Source: Limnephilus marmoratus (lineage: Eukaryota; Arthropoda; Insecta; Trichoptera; Limnephilidae). From it: DNA of 64,000 nucleotides. The notes beneath the pieces were generated by a model. That model ran no database searches. It was not told the DNA's origin and was given only the letters and a program-made list of their open reading frames with translations. The position numbers were made by a program, and so were the translations under genes. Positions 11,250-22,054 of this stretch are shown here, in pieces; position 1 is the stretch's first letter; every line of letters begins with the position of its first letter. The DNA is taken from positions 65,343,072 through 65,407,071 of the forward strand of contig OU862907.1 in NCBI GenBank assembly GCA_917880885.1, read 5' to 3'.

Positions 11250-11400
11250 GTTAGGACTCCTATCTGCTCCCAACCATCTGTAACCACTGAGACTATGGCA
11301 TCCCCAATTTCGGTATGTTGTGATGATGAAGATAGGGGGGAGGGGAAGGAGATGAGGGAAATATAAGCCATTTCAAGTAACGTTTCAACTCTGAATGAAT
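11250..11400 (-). repeat. S1 repeat, partial
   Basis: Carries ATCTGCTCCCAACCATC, ATGGCATCCCCAATTTCGG and GGGAGGGGAAGGAGATG, matching S1 order. The end near ACGTTTCAACTCTGAATG also matches the copy at 22055-22330. Confidence 0.55.
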
Positions 11401-11466
11401 AATGACGAATAACAAAATACGACAAAATTATTCAAATATGCTGTGTTTCTATATGCAATAATAATT

Positions 11467-11640
11467 TAGGAGGCGGATATGTTAACTGCCGCTCCGGGAA
11501 CCATTTATTGGTTAACCAACACCCTTGCCATAGGTTACCCCAAATGGTTCACTACGTTTGGTGAATTAGCAGGGGTGTCCGGGTTCTTGGAATGAGGTTT
11601 ATCTAGGTCTTGGTGGCGAATATTTTTCTTCACCTATTAC
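11467..11640 (+). repeat. S2 SINE-like repeat, 3'-truncated copy
   Basis: Matches the first half of the S2 repeats at 12667 and 26496: CTCCGGGAACC, TTGGTTAACCAACACC and GGTGTCCGGGTTC blocks in order. It lacks the 3' double hairpin. Confidence 0.5.
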
Positions 11641-11732
11641 TGGTTGAAATGTTTTAAAGAAATTCGGAAAATTGACGGAGATTTTATGTGAAACCGTTTG
11701 AAACAGTTTGTATAGTGAAATTTAAACAGTTT

Positions 11733-11960
11733 CTATATTTTCGTTATTTGTTTTTGGAGTGTTATGCCGTGTTGCGCTACCTCCTTCTTTAGCCAACGTT
11801 TCAGAAATCTTTGCAGTGTCCATCATCAGGGCAGATCCGGTAGATCTGCCGGATCTGCCCTGATGATGGACACTGCAACGATGTCCGAAACGTTGGCTTA
11901 AGAAGGAGGTAGCGCAACACGGCATAACACCCCAAAAACAAATTACGAAAATACTTTTGG
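11733..11960. mobile_element. FB-B foldback element, copy 4
   Basis: Same palindrome as copy 3 with a GATCCGGTAGATCTGCCG centre. The right arm continues into CGAAAATACTTTTGGTCGTG, the complement of the outer sequence left of copies 1 and 3, so the full arm extends past GTTATTTG. The preceding 80 bp (about 11650-11732) is a fragment of the FB-D palindrome arm (GAAACAGTTTGTAT). Confidence 0.75.
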
Positions 11961-12289
11961 TCGTGGGAAAACCAAACGTTGGAATTTCGAAAAAAGTTAT
12001 TTATCTTTTTTACTTGTACTATCATGTAGAATCACCTCCTGAAGTTAATGCACTTTACCACGGGACACCCTGTATATATACAAATACAAGTATTGTATGA
12101 TTCAGTACATCTGCATTCGCGTAGTCATGCGAAAGATGAAGCTAGTCAAAATGGTTTATAAATGGAAAGAGTGACATTTCAAGAAGTACCCTGCCTTAGC
12201 CCGAGGAATATTAAAGTGAAGACTTGTGATGTACGCACAAATTAAACAAAGCATTAATTCAAGATTTTATTATTGTCCAATACTCTTCT

Positions 12290-12671
12290 TCTTCTTGGTG
12301 TGCCCTATCAGGTCCCTCCGACGTTGGCGATCACTCTGGAAAATGACTCTCTGTAATGTGCTGCCCGAAATAGCTCCTCCACACTGCTAATACCGGTCCA
12401 CGCTCTTGCATTTCGCAGCCAAAACATTTTTCTCCTGCCAGGCCCCCGGCGACCCTCTATCTTGCCTTTCAATATGAACTGGAGCAAGTGATTCTTCTCT
12501 CCTAGAAGTAGGTATGTGACCCAGATATGAAATTTTCTTGTCTTTTATTAATGTAAGCAGTTCTCTATCTGCTCTAGCCCGCCCGAGAATTTCTCTAATG
12601 GTAAACAAGTTGGTCCATGAGACTTTGAGCATTCTCCGGTGAAGCCACATTTCAAAAGTCTCTAACCTCAA
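12290..12671 (-). pseudogene. RTE-like ORF2 C-terminal fragment
   Basis: A minus frame (12671-12387) reads FEMWLHRRMLKVSW and YLGHI, typical of the C-terminal region after the reverse transcriptase of RTE/CFDP2-like LINEs. Beyond its stop, LQRVIFQSDRQRRRDLIG continues the similarity to about 12290 in another frame. It has no catalytic domains and is a dead 5'-truncated copy. Confidence 0.6.
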
Positions 12672-13015
12672 TTTGGGAGGCGGGAATGGGTACCACCGCC
12701 CCGGGAACCTTTATTGGATAACCAACACCTCTGCCATAGGTCACCCCAAGTGGTTTGCTACGTTTGGTGATTTAGCAGGGGTGCCCGGGTTCATGGGGTG
12801 AGGATTGTCTAGGTCTTGGAGGCAGATGACCAAGACACACTGAAACCCAAATTCCTACTCACCACTTAAACCATTTTCCTTCCCAGAACTCTCCTCTCCT
12901 TCCTTTCCTTAAAAAAACCCTCCACACAGCATCCCCAAAGATGACATTTGCCCTGAGGGAAATTATTTTCCTCAGGGCCTTCTGTGTGGAACTCATGTAA
13001 AAAAAAAACCTTTTC
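12667..13015 (+). repeat. S2 SINE-like repeat with LINE-type 3' double hairpin
   Basis: The body shares blocks with 11467 and 26496 (ACCGCCCCGGGAACC, ACCAACACC, GGGTGCCCGGGTTC). The 3' end has an outer stem TCCACACAG (12921-12929) with CTGTGTGGA (12982-12990) and an inner stem GCCCTGAGG/CCTCAGGGC, then an A-run. The same 3' hairpin ends the LINE fragment at 57728-58245. Confidence 0.6.
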
Positions 13016-13472
13016 ATAATACTCTGTAAGACGATTTTAATTTTTCTGAATATATGAATTTGATCTCCGGTAGCAGGAAGCTGTCTGTGGACGATTTGCT
13101 ATTTTATTCGTGCTGGTAGAGCATCTCTCATTGCAGTATTTTCTTTCTGGATCAATGAAGTAACCTTTTTGTAAAGTTCTTCAAATTTTGCTTCATTCAT
13201 CCGAAAATGTGTGAATCTGTATATAAGTCCACTATAATTAAAATCCACTGTCGCATCCACTAACGTCATCGATTCTTTCGCTTATATTTCGTTAACTCGT
13301 TTATTTTATTTTATTTTATTTATTATTTAAACGCCGGTACATAGGGCTATTACATACATAATACAGGTGTATTGAACATTTACAAACATTATACATATAT
13401 ATATAGAATAACATACAGTACATACATACGATGCATATTAGTACAACAAATATTTATCATTTTACAAACATA

Positions 13473-16307
13473 TCAGTTACATAAATAACTAGTTATTTTT
13501 GCTTTGATGCAAGACGGTGAGGTTTTGAAAATATCGAAAAGGTCTGTATACGTATTGGCAGTTCGGTGAAAACGCACTAGCGGTGAATGATAGGAATAGT
13601 TAGTGCTATGATTGTCACTGTGGAAAAGGTGGTGGAGTCGAGTTGGTTTAACAGGGACACGAATATTTATAACACTTAACATTTGAGGGCAGTCTATGAG
13701 ATTGTTCAGTAATTTAAAAAGTATAAGAATGTCATTAATAGTACGCCGGGTAGAAAGTAGTGGTAGGTTTAGATCAGACATTAATGCATTGTAACGGATT
13801 TCAATTACAGGCTGTCTCAATTTGAATTGAACGTATCGAAGAAATTTTCTTTGAACTCTCTCCAAACGGTGTAAGTTATAGGTATAAATCGGAGACCATA
13901 CAGGAGATGCATATTCCAGCTGCGATCTTACAAGAGAGCAGTAAAGTAGCTTAATTGACTCAATGTTTTGAAAAGTCCTTGTGTTACGTATTACAAAACC
14001 TAGAATTTGCATGGCCTTATTGGAAATTGTTTCACAGTGACGATCAAATGCAAGTTTCCGGTCAAAAATAACACCAAGGTCTTTGATAAATGGTACTAAT
14101 GCAATTTCATTATTGTTAATTAAATACGATGTAGATATTGGAATCCGTGAACGGTAAAAACACATGTGGAAACATTTTTTTACGTTTAGGAATAATTTAT
14201 TTATTTCACACCAGCTAGCAAGTCTATCTAAATTTTGCTGAAGGATAAGTGCATCATTTAAACATTTTATAATCTTAAAAAGCTTTAGGTCATCTGCGAA
14301 TAGAATGAATTTGACATTATCGAAACATAAAGATAGATCATTTATAAATAAAATGAAGAGAAGTGGGCCCAGATGAGAGCCTTGAGGAACTCCCGAAGTT
14401 ACTTTAAATTTATACGAAAATTTATTATTTAATTTTACCATGAGTTCACGGTTACAGAGGTAACTATTCAACCATTTTAGGAATGATCCATGTATACCAA
14501 GGGCTTGCAGTTTCGCGAGAAGGATATTAATATTTACTTTATCAAAGGCTTTTGAAAAGTCAGTATATATTGAATCTACTTGTGCATGAGACGTGAAAGC
14601 TTCACAGATATAGTGTTCATATAATAGAAGATTGGTTGTGGTTGACCGTCCGGTAACAAAACCATGCTGTTCTGGAGTAATAATATGCCTAAACTTATCA
14701 GCAATCTTATCTAAGACAATACTTTCAAACATTTTCGGGATGGTAGACAGTATGCAAATTGGTCTATAATTTAAAACACAATTTTTATCACCTGATTTAA
14801 ATACAGGTGTCAAGTGATTAAGTTTCCAAGGACCAGGAAATATTCCAGTTCGGAGTGAGAGATTAAATATGTGTTGAAGAGGAGCTGCTATAAACTGAGC
14901 GCATTCCTTTATGAATACCGGAGGAATTTTGTCAGAACCTGACCCCTTCTTACAATCTAGAGATCTGATCTTTTTATTAACATCATCCAGGGAAATGTGG
15001 CATGTTGATATATCAGTTACATTGGTGTATTTAAATTCAGGTAAAGACACATTATCATTATTGTGTTCATAAACACTTGAGAAATAATCAGCAAAGAGAT
15101 CAACTATTTCTTGATCATTGTCAGCATGTTTGCGCCCTGAATACATTGATCTAGGACAGCCGTTATTGTCTTTAAGAGACTTCACATAATTCCAAAAATG
15201 TTTTGGATTTGACTTGATAGTCTGCTCTACATCTGTAATATAATCTGAATAGCATTTTTTAGATAGACTTTTACATTTATTTCGTAAATCAGAAAAAATT
15301 TTATAGCAGTCAATAGAGTTATTGGATTTATAGTTAATGTGAGCAATTTTTTTACATTGAATGAGTTTTTTTAGTTCAGTACTAACCCATTTTGGGTAAC
15401 AATCGTTTCGTTTTACAATAGATGTTGGTATGCAATTTTCAATGGTATTATAAAGGATTGAATTAAACACATTTGTTGCTTCTTCTACGTTTGTTGACAT
15501 AAAAATGGGGGACCAATTGAGTGAAGACAGATATAATCGCACTTGTTTATAATCAGCTTTCTTGTAGTTTCGTGCGTGAATAGGAGATTGGGGGGTAAGT
15601 TCAATGGGGGCCAAATAAATGATCGCTTGTAATGGGGGATGATGAGAGTCAATGGATACTATTGATTCTTGCGATTCGCTGACATTACTATTATTAATGT
15701 TTGATATGACAAGATCAAGAATTCTATCATTTATATTTTTAACATGATTTAATTGTTTAAGATTGATAAAGTTAATGGTATCAATGATTAATTGGGCTTT
15801 GGCAGAAATGGGATTTGAAGATTCAGTGGGTTGTGCCCAGTTTACATTTGGAAGATTAAAATCCCCAAAAATTATCAATTTTGCATCAGGATATTTCATT
15901 TTCAATGATTCAATTTCATCACAATGTTTACAATACACATCAACACTAGCTTGGGGGGGGATGTATGCACACACAATAATTATTTTTGTCGTTTTTAGTT
16001 TCGCTAATATAGCTATTTGTTCAATGTTTTTATTTTTTAGTTTTAATAGTTTTGAATGAAACAACTTTCTGATCGATATTAAAACCCCTCCGCCAATAAT
16101 ATTTTCACGATCCAGCCGGTAAATATCGTAGTTGGTGAAGCCTAATTCAGGGGAAGATATTTTTTCATGAAGCCAGGTTTCTGTTAGGCAGTACACATCG
16201 TTGTTTAACGTTGGAATATTACATCTTAGGGTGTTGAGCTTGGTGCGTAAACCTCTAACATTTTGGTAGTAGAGTGTTAGTTTTGTGGGGAGTTTTTTGA
16301 ATGAGCC
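13473..16307 (-). CDS. LINE-1 ORF2: AP-endonuclease and reverse transcriptase
   Basis: The open frame covers 944 codons from 16307, or 907 aa from the first Met at 16196. The endonuclease motifs are QNVRG (before the Met), CLTETWL, IFGDFNLP and DSHHPP. Reverse transcriptase follows, with NYRPI, KAFDKV, GVPQGS and the catalytic FADD, then a thumb region (SQLEYASPVWSP). It would nick chromosomal DNA and copy the element RNA at the nick, in the nucleus. No stop or frameshift is seen inside. Without an in-frame Met before the endonuclease it is probably made as an ORF1-ORF2 fusion by frameshifting. The clade is Jockey/CR1-like; the finer family is not assigned. Confidence 0.85.
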   Translation of the reverse strand, partial: GSFKKLPTKLTLYYQNVRGLRTKLNTLRCNIPTLNNDVYCLTETWLHEKISSPELGFTNYDIYRLDRENIIGGGVLISIRKLFHSKLLKLKNKNIEQIAILAKLKTTKIIIVCAYIPPQASVDVYCKHCDEIESLKMKYPDAKLIIFGDFNLPNVNWAQPTESSNPISAKAQLIIDTINFINLKQLNHVKNINDRILDLVISNINNSNVSESQESIVSIDSHHPPLQAIIYLAPIELTPQSPIHARNYKKADYKQVRLYLSSLNWSPIFMSTNVEEATNVFNSILYNTIENCIPTSIVKRNDCYPKWVSTELKKLIQCKKIAHINYKSNNSIDCYKIFSDLRNKCKSLSKKCYSDYITDVEQTIKSNPKHFWNYVKSLKDNNGCPRSMYSGRKHADNDQEIVDLFADYFSSVYEHNNDNVSLPEFKYTNVTDISTCHISLDDVNKKIRSLDCKKGSGSDKIPPVFIKECAQFIAAPLQHIFNLSLRTGIFPGPWKLNHLTPVFKSGDKNCVLNYRPICILSTIPKMFESIVLDKIADKFRHIITPEQHGFVTGRSTTTNLLLYEHYICEAFTSHAQVDSIYTDFSKAFDKVNINILLAKLQALGIHGSFLKWLNSYLCNRELMVKLNNKFSYKFKVTSGVPQGSHLGPLLFILFINDLSLCFDNVKFILFADDLKLFKIIKCLNDALILQQNLDRLASWCEINKLFLNVKKCFHMCFYRSRIPISTSYLINNNEIALVPFIKDLGVIFDRKLAFDRHCETISNKAMQILGFVIRNTRTFQNIESIKLLYCSLVRSQLEYASPVWSPIYTYNLHRLERVQRKFLRYVQFKLRQPVIEIRYNALMSDLNLPLLSTRRTINDILILFKLLNNLIDCPQMLSVINIRVPVKPTRLHHLFHSDNHSTNYSYHSPLVRFHRTANTYTDLFDIFKTSPSCIKAKITSYLCN

Positions 16308-17008
16308 TTAACGATTTTGGGTATACCATTAATATGTTTGATTAGTATATCTGTTTCTCCCTTTTTCTTTCGCTCCTCCATTTTGTTCCACAAATCTGTT
16401 AATTGCTGTCTTTGCTGGAGCGTCCTATCAGGTTTAAGTCGAATGCCATTTGGTAATCTGGTTTTATTAAATATAAACTGTTTAGCTTGCATGGTGTCTT
16501 TTAGTTCAATTTTTATAGGTCTCACGTTATCCAATATTTTTCTGCCAATTCTATAGATCTTCATTTCATCAAAGTTAATCTCTGCATTCATCAAACTTAA
16601 TGTAGACATGACTTGTTTTTTATCTTCAGTAATGCATTCTGCGGTCGAATTTGAGTTGAATTCCGGGACATTTAGTAGTATCACATTCTTGGAACGGACC
16701 TTACGTTCCTCCATTTCAGCTAACATATCACAAAGAGGAGTTATCTGGGGTGATTGTTGTGCTATCTTTTCGTAAGTCATTAATTTACCTTCAAGGATTC
16801 CAACTTTTGTTCCAACGTCAACCATAACCCCAGAAAGTTTGGATAATTTACCCAGAAGTCTTGCCATCTGATCTTTTGTTAGTTTTAGAGATGGATCCGC
16901 TATGGCATTATGGATGCCTTCCAATAGCTCTTTTGCCATATTTATTGACGAGAGAGCATTATCATTTGAATTCATTTTCGAGTAAATGACCGTGACAGCT
17001 CTATACAC
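16277..17008 (-). CDS. LINE-1 ORF1 protein, coiled coil plus RRM-like region
   Basis: 243 codons from the first Met; a second Met at 16975 (MNSNDNAL) is an equally plausible start. Residues about 40-110 are charged and heptad-like, ending in MLAEMEERKVRSKNVI. Residues about 108-190 (VILLNVPEF, IYRIGRK, RPIKIEL) resemble the RRM-like domain of L1/CR1-type ORF1 proteins, and the basic tail should bind RNA. There is no CCHC knuckle. The role known for the family is to coat the LINE RNA and help target-primed reverse transcription. The frame ends just after an A6C slippery heptamer. Recognition is by architecture. Confidence 0.7.
   Translation of the reverse strand: MYRAVTVIYSKMNSNDNALSSINMAKELLEGIHNAIADPSLKLTKDQMARLLGKLSKLSGVMVDVGTKVGILEGKLMTYEKIAQQSPQITPLCDMLAEMEERKVRSKNVILLNVPEFNSNSTAECITEDKKQVMSTLSLMNAEINFDEMKIYRIGRKILDNVRPIKIELKDTMQAKQFIFNKTRLPNGIRLKPDRTLQQRQQLTDLWNKMEERKKKGETDILIKHINGIPKIVKAHSKNSPQN
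16292..16298 (-). promoter_or_regulatory. candidate -1 frameshift heptamer between LINE-1 ORF1 and ORF2
   Basis: The minus strand reads A AAA AAC in phase with ORF1, 12 nt before its TAA. A slip of -1 enters ORF2, whose frame is closed by TAA at 16310-16308 just upstream. The first ORF2 Met (16196) lies inside the endonuclease after its QNVRG motif, so initiation there would remove essential residues. Confidence 0.6.
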
Positions 17009-17287
17009 AAATAACCACTGGAGTTCGCAACAACTGTCACTAGATCGAAATAACTTGAAATCACTTGAATTTGTGCACTTTTCAAAAGATTTCTGTCACT
17101 TTGAAAGACTTTGAACACTTTAATTATTAATTTTACGGAAGCAAAACAAAAACATACACCTGTCACTTTGAGGTATTATTATGATCACAAATTAACGTAA
17201 TTCCTAAGAGCTTGACCTGATTTGAAGACATCCTCAGCAACATGAATTGAATGGTTCACTTCTTCAGGATACGTGTAAACAGCATAC

Positions 17288-17518
17288 CTACTCTTTCACT
17301 TCTGCGTCATTCAACCAAAGTGAATCAATATGGTTGAATATCGCCAAAGGACCCCTTTCTTCATTCATCTGCTGTACATGTCCAAACCATTTATGCGTCC
17401 CTTTCTTCATATTACTCACTGCGCTTACATCAGCCTTGCATTTTTTGTGAATCTCCACGTTTTTCACACAGTTATCCATGATTTTACCACACACTTGCCT
17501 CATGGATGCTATTTCCAC
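17288..17518 (-). pseudogene. RTE-like reverse transcriptase fragment, distal part
   Basis: The frame reads MRQVCGKIMDN and KWFGHVQQMNEER, the C-terminal signature of RTE-type ORF2 proteins. It is the continuation of the fragment at 18956-19083, separated from it by the 128-bp array. Confidence 0.55.
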
Positions 17519-18955
17519 TGCATTTCATTATACTTTCATCCTTCCTCTGCCAATTCTATGCCACACTGCCATCAGGGTAGGTACCAGCACTCTGGACATT
17601 GGAATCTCGACATTCAGCATTGTGGGCTGCTAGCTTTGCCTCTTCAGACATTTTATTATACTTCCATCCTTCCTCTGCCAGTTCTATGCCACACTGCCAT
17701 CAGGGTAGGTACCAGCACTCTGGACATTGGAATCTCGACATTCAGCATTGTGGGCTGCTAGCTTTGCCTCTTCAGACATTTTATTATACTTCCATCCTTC
17801 CTCTGCCAGTTCTATGCCACACTGCCATCAGGGTAGGTACCAGCACTCTGGACATTGGACTCTCGACATTCAGCATTGTGGGCTGCTAGCTTTGCCTCTT
17901 CAGACATTTTATTATACTTTCATCCTTCCTCTGCCAGTTCTATGCCACACTGCCATCAGGGTAGGTACCAGCACTCTGGACATTGGACTCTCGACATTCA
18001 GCATTGTGGGCTGCTAGCTTTGCCTCTTCAGACATTTTATTATAGTTTCATCCTTCCTCCGCCAGTTCTATACCACACTGCCATCAGGGTAGGTACCAGC
18101 ACTCTGGACATTGGACTCTCGACATTCAGCATTGTGGGCTGCTAGCTTTGCCTCTTCAGACATTTTATTATACTTTCATCCTTCCTCTGCCAGTTCTATG
18201 CCACACTGCCATCAGGGTAGGTACCAGCACTCTGGACATTGGACTCTCGACATTCAGCATTGTGGGCTGCTAGCTTTGCCTCTTCAGACATTTTATTATA
18301 CTTCCATCCTTCCTCTGCCAGTTCTATGCCACACTGCCATCAGGGTAGGTACCAGCACTCTGGACATTGGAATCTCGACATTCAGCATTGTGGGCTGCTA
18401 GCTTTGCCTCTTCAGACATTTTATTATACTTTCATCCTTCCTCTGCCAGTTCTATGCCACACTGCCATCAGGGTAGGTACCAGCACTCTGGACATTGGAC
18501 TCTCGACATTCAGCATTGTGGGCTGCTAGCTTTGCCTCTTCAGACATTTTATTATACTTCCATCCTTCCTCTGCCAGTTCTATGCCACACTGCCATCAGG
18601 GTAGGTACCAGCACTCTGGACATTGGAATCTCGACATTCAGCATTGTGGGCTGCTAGCTTTGCCTCTTCAGACATTTTATTATACTTCCATCCTTCCTCT
18701 GCCAGTTCTATGCCACACTGCCATCAGGGTAGGTACCAGCACTCTGGACATTGGACTCTCGACATTCAGCATTGTGGGCTGCTAGCTTTGCCTCTTCAGA
18801 CATTTTATTATACTTTCATCCTTCCTCTGCCAGTTCTATGCCACACTGCCATCAGGGTAGGTACCAGCACTCTGGACATTGGACTCTCGACATTCAGCAT
18901 TGTGGGCTGCGAGCTTTGCCTCTTCAGACATTTTATTATACTTCGTAGGTAGGTA
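17519..18955. repeat. 128-bp tandem repeat, 11 copies plus a partial
   Basis: The landmark GGGTAGGTACCAGCACTC recurs at 17575, 17703, 17831, 17959, 18087, 18215, 18343, 18471, 18599, 18727 and 18855, exactly 128 bp apart. Units differ at only a few sites. 128 is not a multiple of three, so overlapping 96-residue ORFs are repeated in rotating frames; they are artefacts. On the minus strand the unit includes VLVPTLMAV, a reverse transcriptase remnant, so the array grew inside an RTE-like gene. A decayed twelfth unit starts at about 18945. Confidence 0.95.
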
Positions 18956-19083
18956 CCAGTACTATGGACATTGAACTCTCGACACTCAGCATTGTGGACT
19001 GCTAGCTTTGTCTCTTCGGACATTTTTTTGTTAGCGCCAACCGCGTTTAGTCCTCCATTAATGGAGTTACCTGCATTTATCAT
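18956..19083 (-). pseudogene. RTE-like reverse transcriptase fragment, proximal part
   Basis: The minus frame from 19083 reads NSINGGLNAVGANKKMS then ETKLAVHNA, matching the region of RTE-type ORF2 just before the motif VLVPTL, which appears within the adjoining array. It is a dead fragment. Confidence 0.55.
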
Positions 19084-19636
19084 TCAATAACTACTATGGT
19101 GTATAAAATTATTATATTACATATTTCAATATCCTTCAACCTGATATTGTTAGTATTTAGATTAGGTATTTATATGAAGTTTTGAGGTGTCTCAACAAAT
19201 ACAGACAGTAAAGTAGTAGATACCTTGGTAGAGTGACAACTGATGTCATTAGTATTTAGTTTAGGTATTTACATGTTGAGGTGTCTCAAAAGATGTCAAT
19301 TAAGTAGTACCTACCTTGGTAGAGTGAAAACTGTTGCCATTCGTGTCTAGTGTGCGAACAGTCACGAAATACCCGATGATGTAGATCAAAACCTAAGTGG
19401 CGAATTCACCGACTATATCATCCAATAGAACGAACGTTTGATCCAGTTAAATATTCATTATAAACTATCCGATGACCCCAATAAAGTAGCTTGTAATCTC
19501 GATGAACCTCGGCCTTTATTGAAGATTGCAGATTCCCGAACACTTGTCAAGTAATCCCGATCTCACGTAGACGTACATCCCAAATATACCTATATCTAGG
19601 CCCTTTGCATGCCTTAATGGAGGGTATGAATCACAA

Positions 19637-20011
19637 TTGTATACCCCCGTTCGCCGTATACAAAATTTGGGTAATGACTATAAAGATGTTGTTGATATAT
19701 TTAACACATCATTCACTAAATACAAACAAGTCTTAGTAGAATTTATATCAAAAAGAAGAACAACAAATTTAATTAATCCAACTGAATATCTCTGCTTCGA
19801 ATCATTTCACATGTACTTTACTTTTCCCAGTCTACATTTTTTTCCATCTAGCATGGTGGAATATTTTGTTTTTATTTCAATTTGTTTTTTATTGTATTTG
19901 TTTTTTTGTTTTTTAAAATTTTGTTATGCACATTTAAATTTAGATGTTCTTTGTTAAAAAAAAAATGCATGTAAAAGCCCAGCCGGGCGTGAAATTCAAT
20001 AAATAAATAAA
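19637..20011 (+). pseudogene. 5'-truncated Jockey/CR1-like LINE, 3' end
   Basis: The end of an ORF2-like frame (IFNTSFTKYKQVL) is followed by a T-rich 3' UTR and an (AATA)n tail near 19997-20011. It carries no catalytic domain. Confidence 0.5.
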
Positions 20012-20166
20012 TGACCGAGGGGACAAACTCTAGGGGACGCCCACGCCGAGAATACCTGAAGGACGTGCGCTGCTCATCATTTGCAGACTTCAAAAGAACC
20101 GCACAAGACAGAGAAGAGTGGAAGAGACGAATAGAGGAAATTGCTGCAAACCAATCCCAGGATTGA
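20012..20166 (+). pseudogene. RTE-like ORF2 C-terminal remnant
   Basis: The frame reads SRGRPRREYLKDV and AQDREEWKRRI, then AANQSQD and a stop. This is the conserved C terminus of RTE/BovB-like ORF2 proteins. It starts abruptly at the tail of the preceding LINE. Confidence 0.6.
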
Positions 20167-20349
20167 AACCAGAGAGAGAGAGTAAAAAAAATACAACTTA
20201 TATTCTTATGAAAATTCTTCGGTTACAATTTCTATTTTTTGTCACGAATTCAGGTCAGCTGTGAGGTTTAAGCTGGTGGGGGGTTTTTTTTTGGCTAGTC
20301 AGATTTGGTCATCAAGCACGGTTAAGGCAGAGCTTAAATTACTATTTTG

Positions 20350-20560
20350 GCTATTATTTTTATTGTTAAACTAACGTTTAAGACAAGATTTTATGCAAAG
20401 CACAAAGGGCAACAATTATTATAAGCAATAATTATCAGCCTGAAACACTCATCCACATTGAAAAATCTTCGGAGAAAAGATACCTGACGCCAACCGTCCC
20501 GTTAGCGTCAGGTATCTTTATTGCTTATAATAATTGTTACTATTTTGGCGATTCCCTCAA
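20350..20560. repeat. FB-C foldback fragment without the tRNA-like gene
   Basis: Shares the arm TAACGTTTAAGACAAGATTT, TATAAGCAATAATTATCAGC and CATCCACATTGAAAAATC with 31843-32590. It collapses at GATACCTGACGCCAAC/GTTAGCGTCAGGTATC into a short hairpin and lacks the tRNA part. Confidence 0.65.
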
Positions 20561-21589
20561 GATATCAAACAGTATAATTAACCCTGCGTTTGCGTACACA
20601 CGCTATTCACAAATTGATACAAACGCAACTGCTGCCATCTGCCATCAAACAGTATTAATTATCTAATCTATGTAGGGATGCGTAATATAATACGTTCCCG
20701 CAAGTTTTTTCGGACGTTATAATAACACGGATAAATTACAAAACTTGCCTATAGATAGCGCCATTTTCATGTGCGAGACGCATAATTCCAACAATCTGAT
20801 TTATATCAAAAATTTGCTTAGGTCCGGTACTCTCAATACCCTGGCAATACAAAGCTAAATACGTTGGAGTCACATGGCACACACACATCAAACATAAAAT
20901 TAAAAAGACCAAAAACTCTGCTGCAGCCCTTTACCCGCTTTTACATTATAACTTGTAATATGTCGACGAAACTTACTTAATGTATACCTGATAAACCTGA
21001 TACTTACGTATAAACTCCTTCCTCATTACTATATGCGGCTAGCTCAGTAAAGGGTAGGTGCATGATAGTTAAAAACCAATAATGAAAGAGATAAGTTCAA
21101 GATATAAAATAGGGTATTTATTGCGATAAACAACAGGGACTTGATCGGTAAAATTAAACAAAAGGTGAAGACTCTAAATTATTAGATAATATCTCGGGCC
21201 GTGTACATCATCAATCGAAGATTGATGTATGTTAGACAATAAGTTATAAGTGGGTAGAACGCAAGTGTGCAAGTGTTGAGCGCCATTGCATTTTTATAGA
21301 ATACAAAAACTAAACTGGTAACCTGAGAATTAAGAAAATAATATAACGTTACGATTTCCATGATGCGAAGATATGATGACAATAATGATGAATATAATGT
21401 TGCGATCTAAAGCGCCAATGGTTGGTCCCCCAGCAGCAGTAAGCACCTTCCTTCCGTGGTTTGGTTTCTTGACTGACATTAGCCGCGAGCCGAGTCTCTG
21501 CACAGATGATAAATGAAACGGGATGACACCTCTCAAAACGCCAGTACTTATTCCTATGAAATCGGGGTGTGAAGGTCCGTGTGAAATCA
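20561..21589. other. no gene recognised
   Basis: One minus frame (21608-21330) is open but matches nothing I know and has no motif. The rest shows no coding or repeat signal. Confidence 0.35.
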
Positions 21590-21960
21590 ACCCGTTGCAA
21601 ACTGTCAAACGTCGCTACAGAACAAAGTTCTCATTTACAAATCAAAATTTCGACCCATCATGACCTACGCCACCCTATTTGGACCACAAGAAATACTAAG
21701 AGTCTAGAAACCTTCCAAAATATCTTGCTTAGAAGATTCATCAAAAGCCCAAGGTTCGTGTCTGAAATAGCATTATTGATTCAGGCACGAAAATCCCTCC
21801 ATTTAAAAAACACATAATTGACCTAGCCAAAACATTTTTCTCTAAACTTGCTTCAAATCCGAACCCAAGCATCCCATTTCTCGGGCAATCAAATCCCGAA
21901 GATAATCCCCTCCGCCGCCGGCCCATATCCGTCCTTCATCCACCTTGAAGCGCGGGCTTT
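21590..21960 (+). pseudogene. Jockey-like ORF2 C-terminal fragment
   Basis: LIYKSKFRPIMTYATLFG, LQTFQNILLRRF-like text and SGNQIPKIIPSAAG appear in successive frames, as in the C terminus of Jockey-type ORF2 proteins. Several stops and shifts make it dead. Confidence 0.5.
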
Positions 21961-22054
21961 AATAAAATTTACGTTTGTGTTCTTATATAAAAAAAATATT
22001 ATTTATATAGGTATATTTATTATGGCATACATATATATTTTTTTTTACAGTGAA

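Larger units (their letters stand above)
13303..17190 (-). mobile_element. LINE-1: full-length-looking Jockey/CR1-type retrotransposon
   Basis: Minus-strand element with ORF1 (stop at 16279-16277), ORF2 (stop near 13473), about 170 nt of 3' UTR and an (AAATA)n-type tail at about 13303-13328. The 5' boundary near 17190 is approximate. No target duplication was found by eye. Both frames are open, so it may be a recent copy. A diverged relative is at 58730-60665. Confidence 0.75.

Noticed and set aside
17599..18952. A ladder of overlapping 96-residue plus-strand ORFs
   Set aside because: They repeat every 128 bp in rotating frames because the tandem unit is not a multiple of three; no protein family.
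21330..21608. A host gene exon on the minus strand
   Set aside because: Open but without motif, splice context or similarity I can name.
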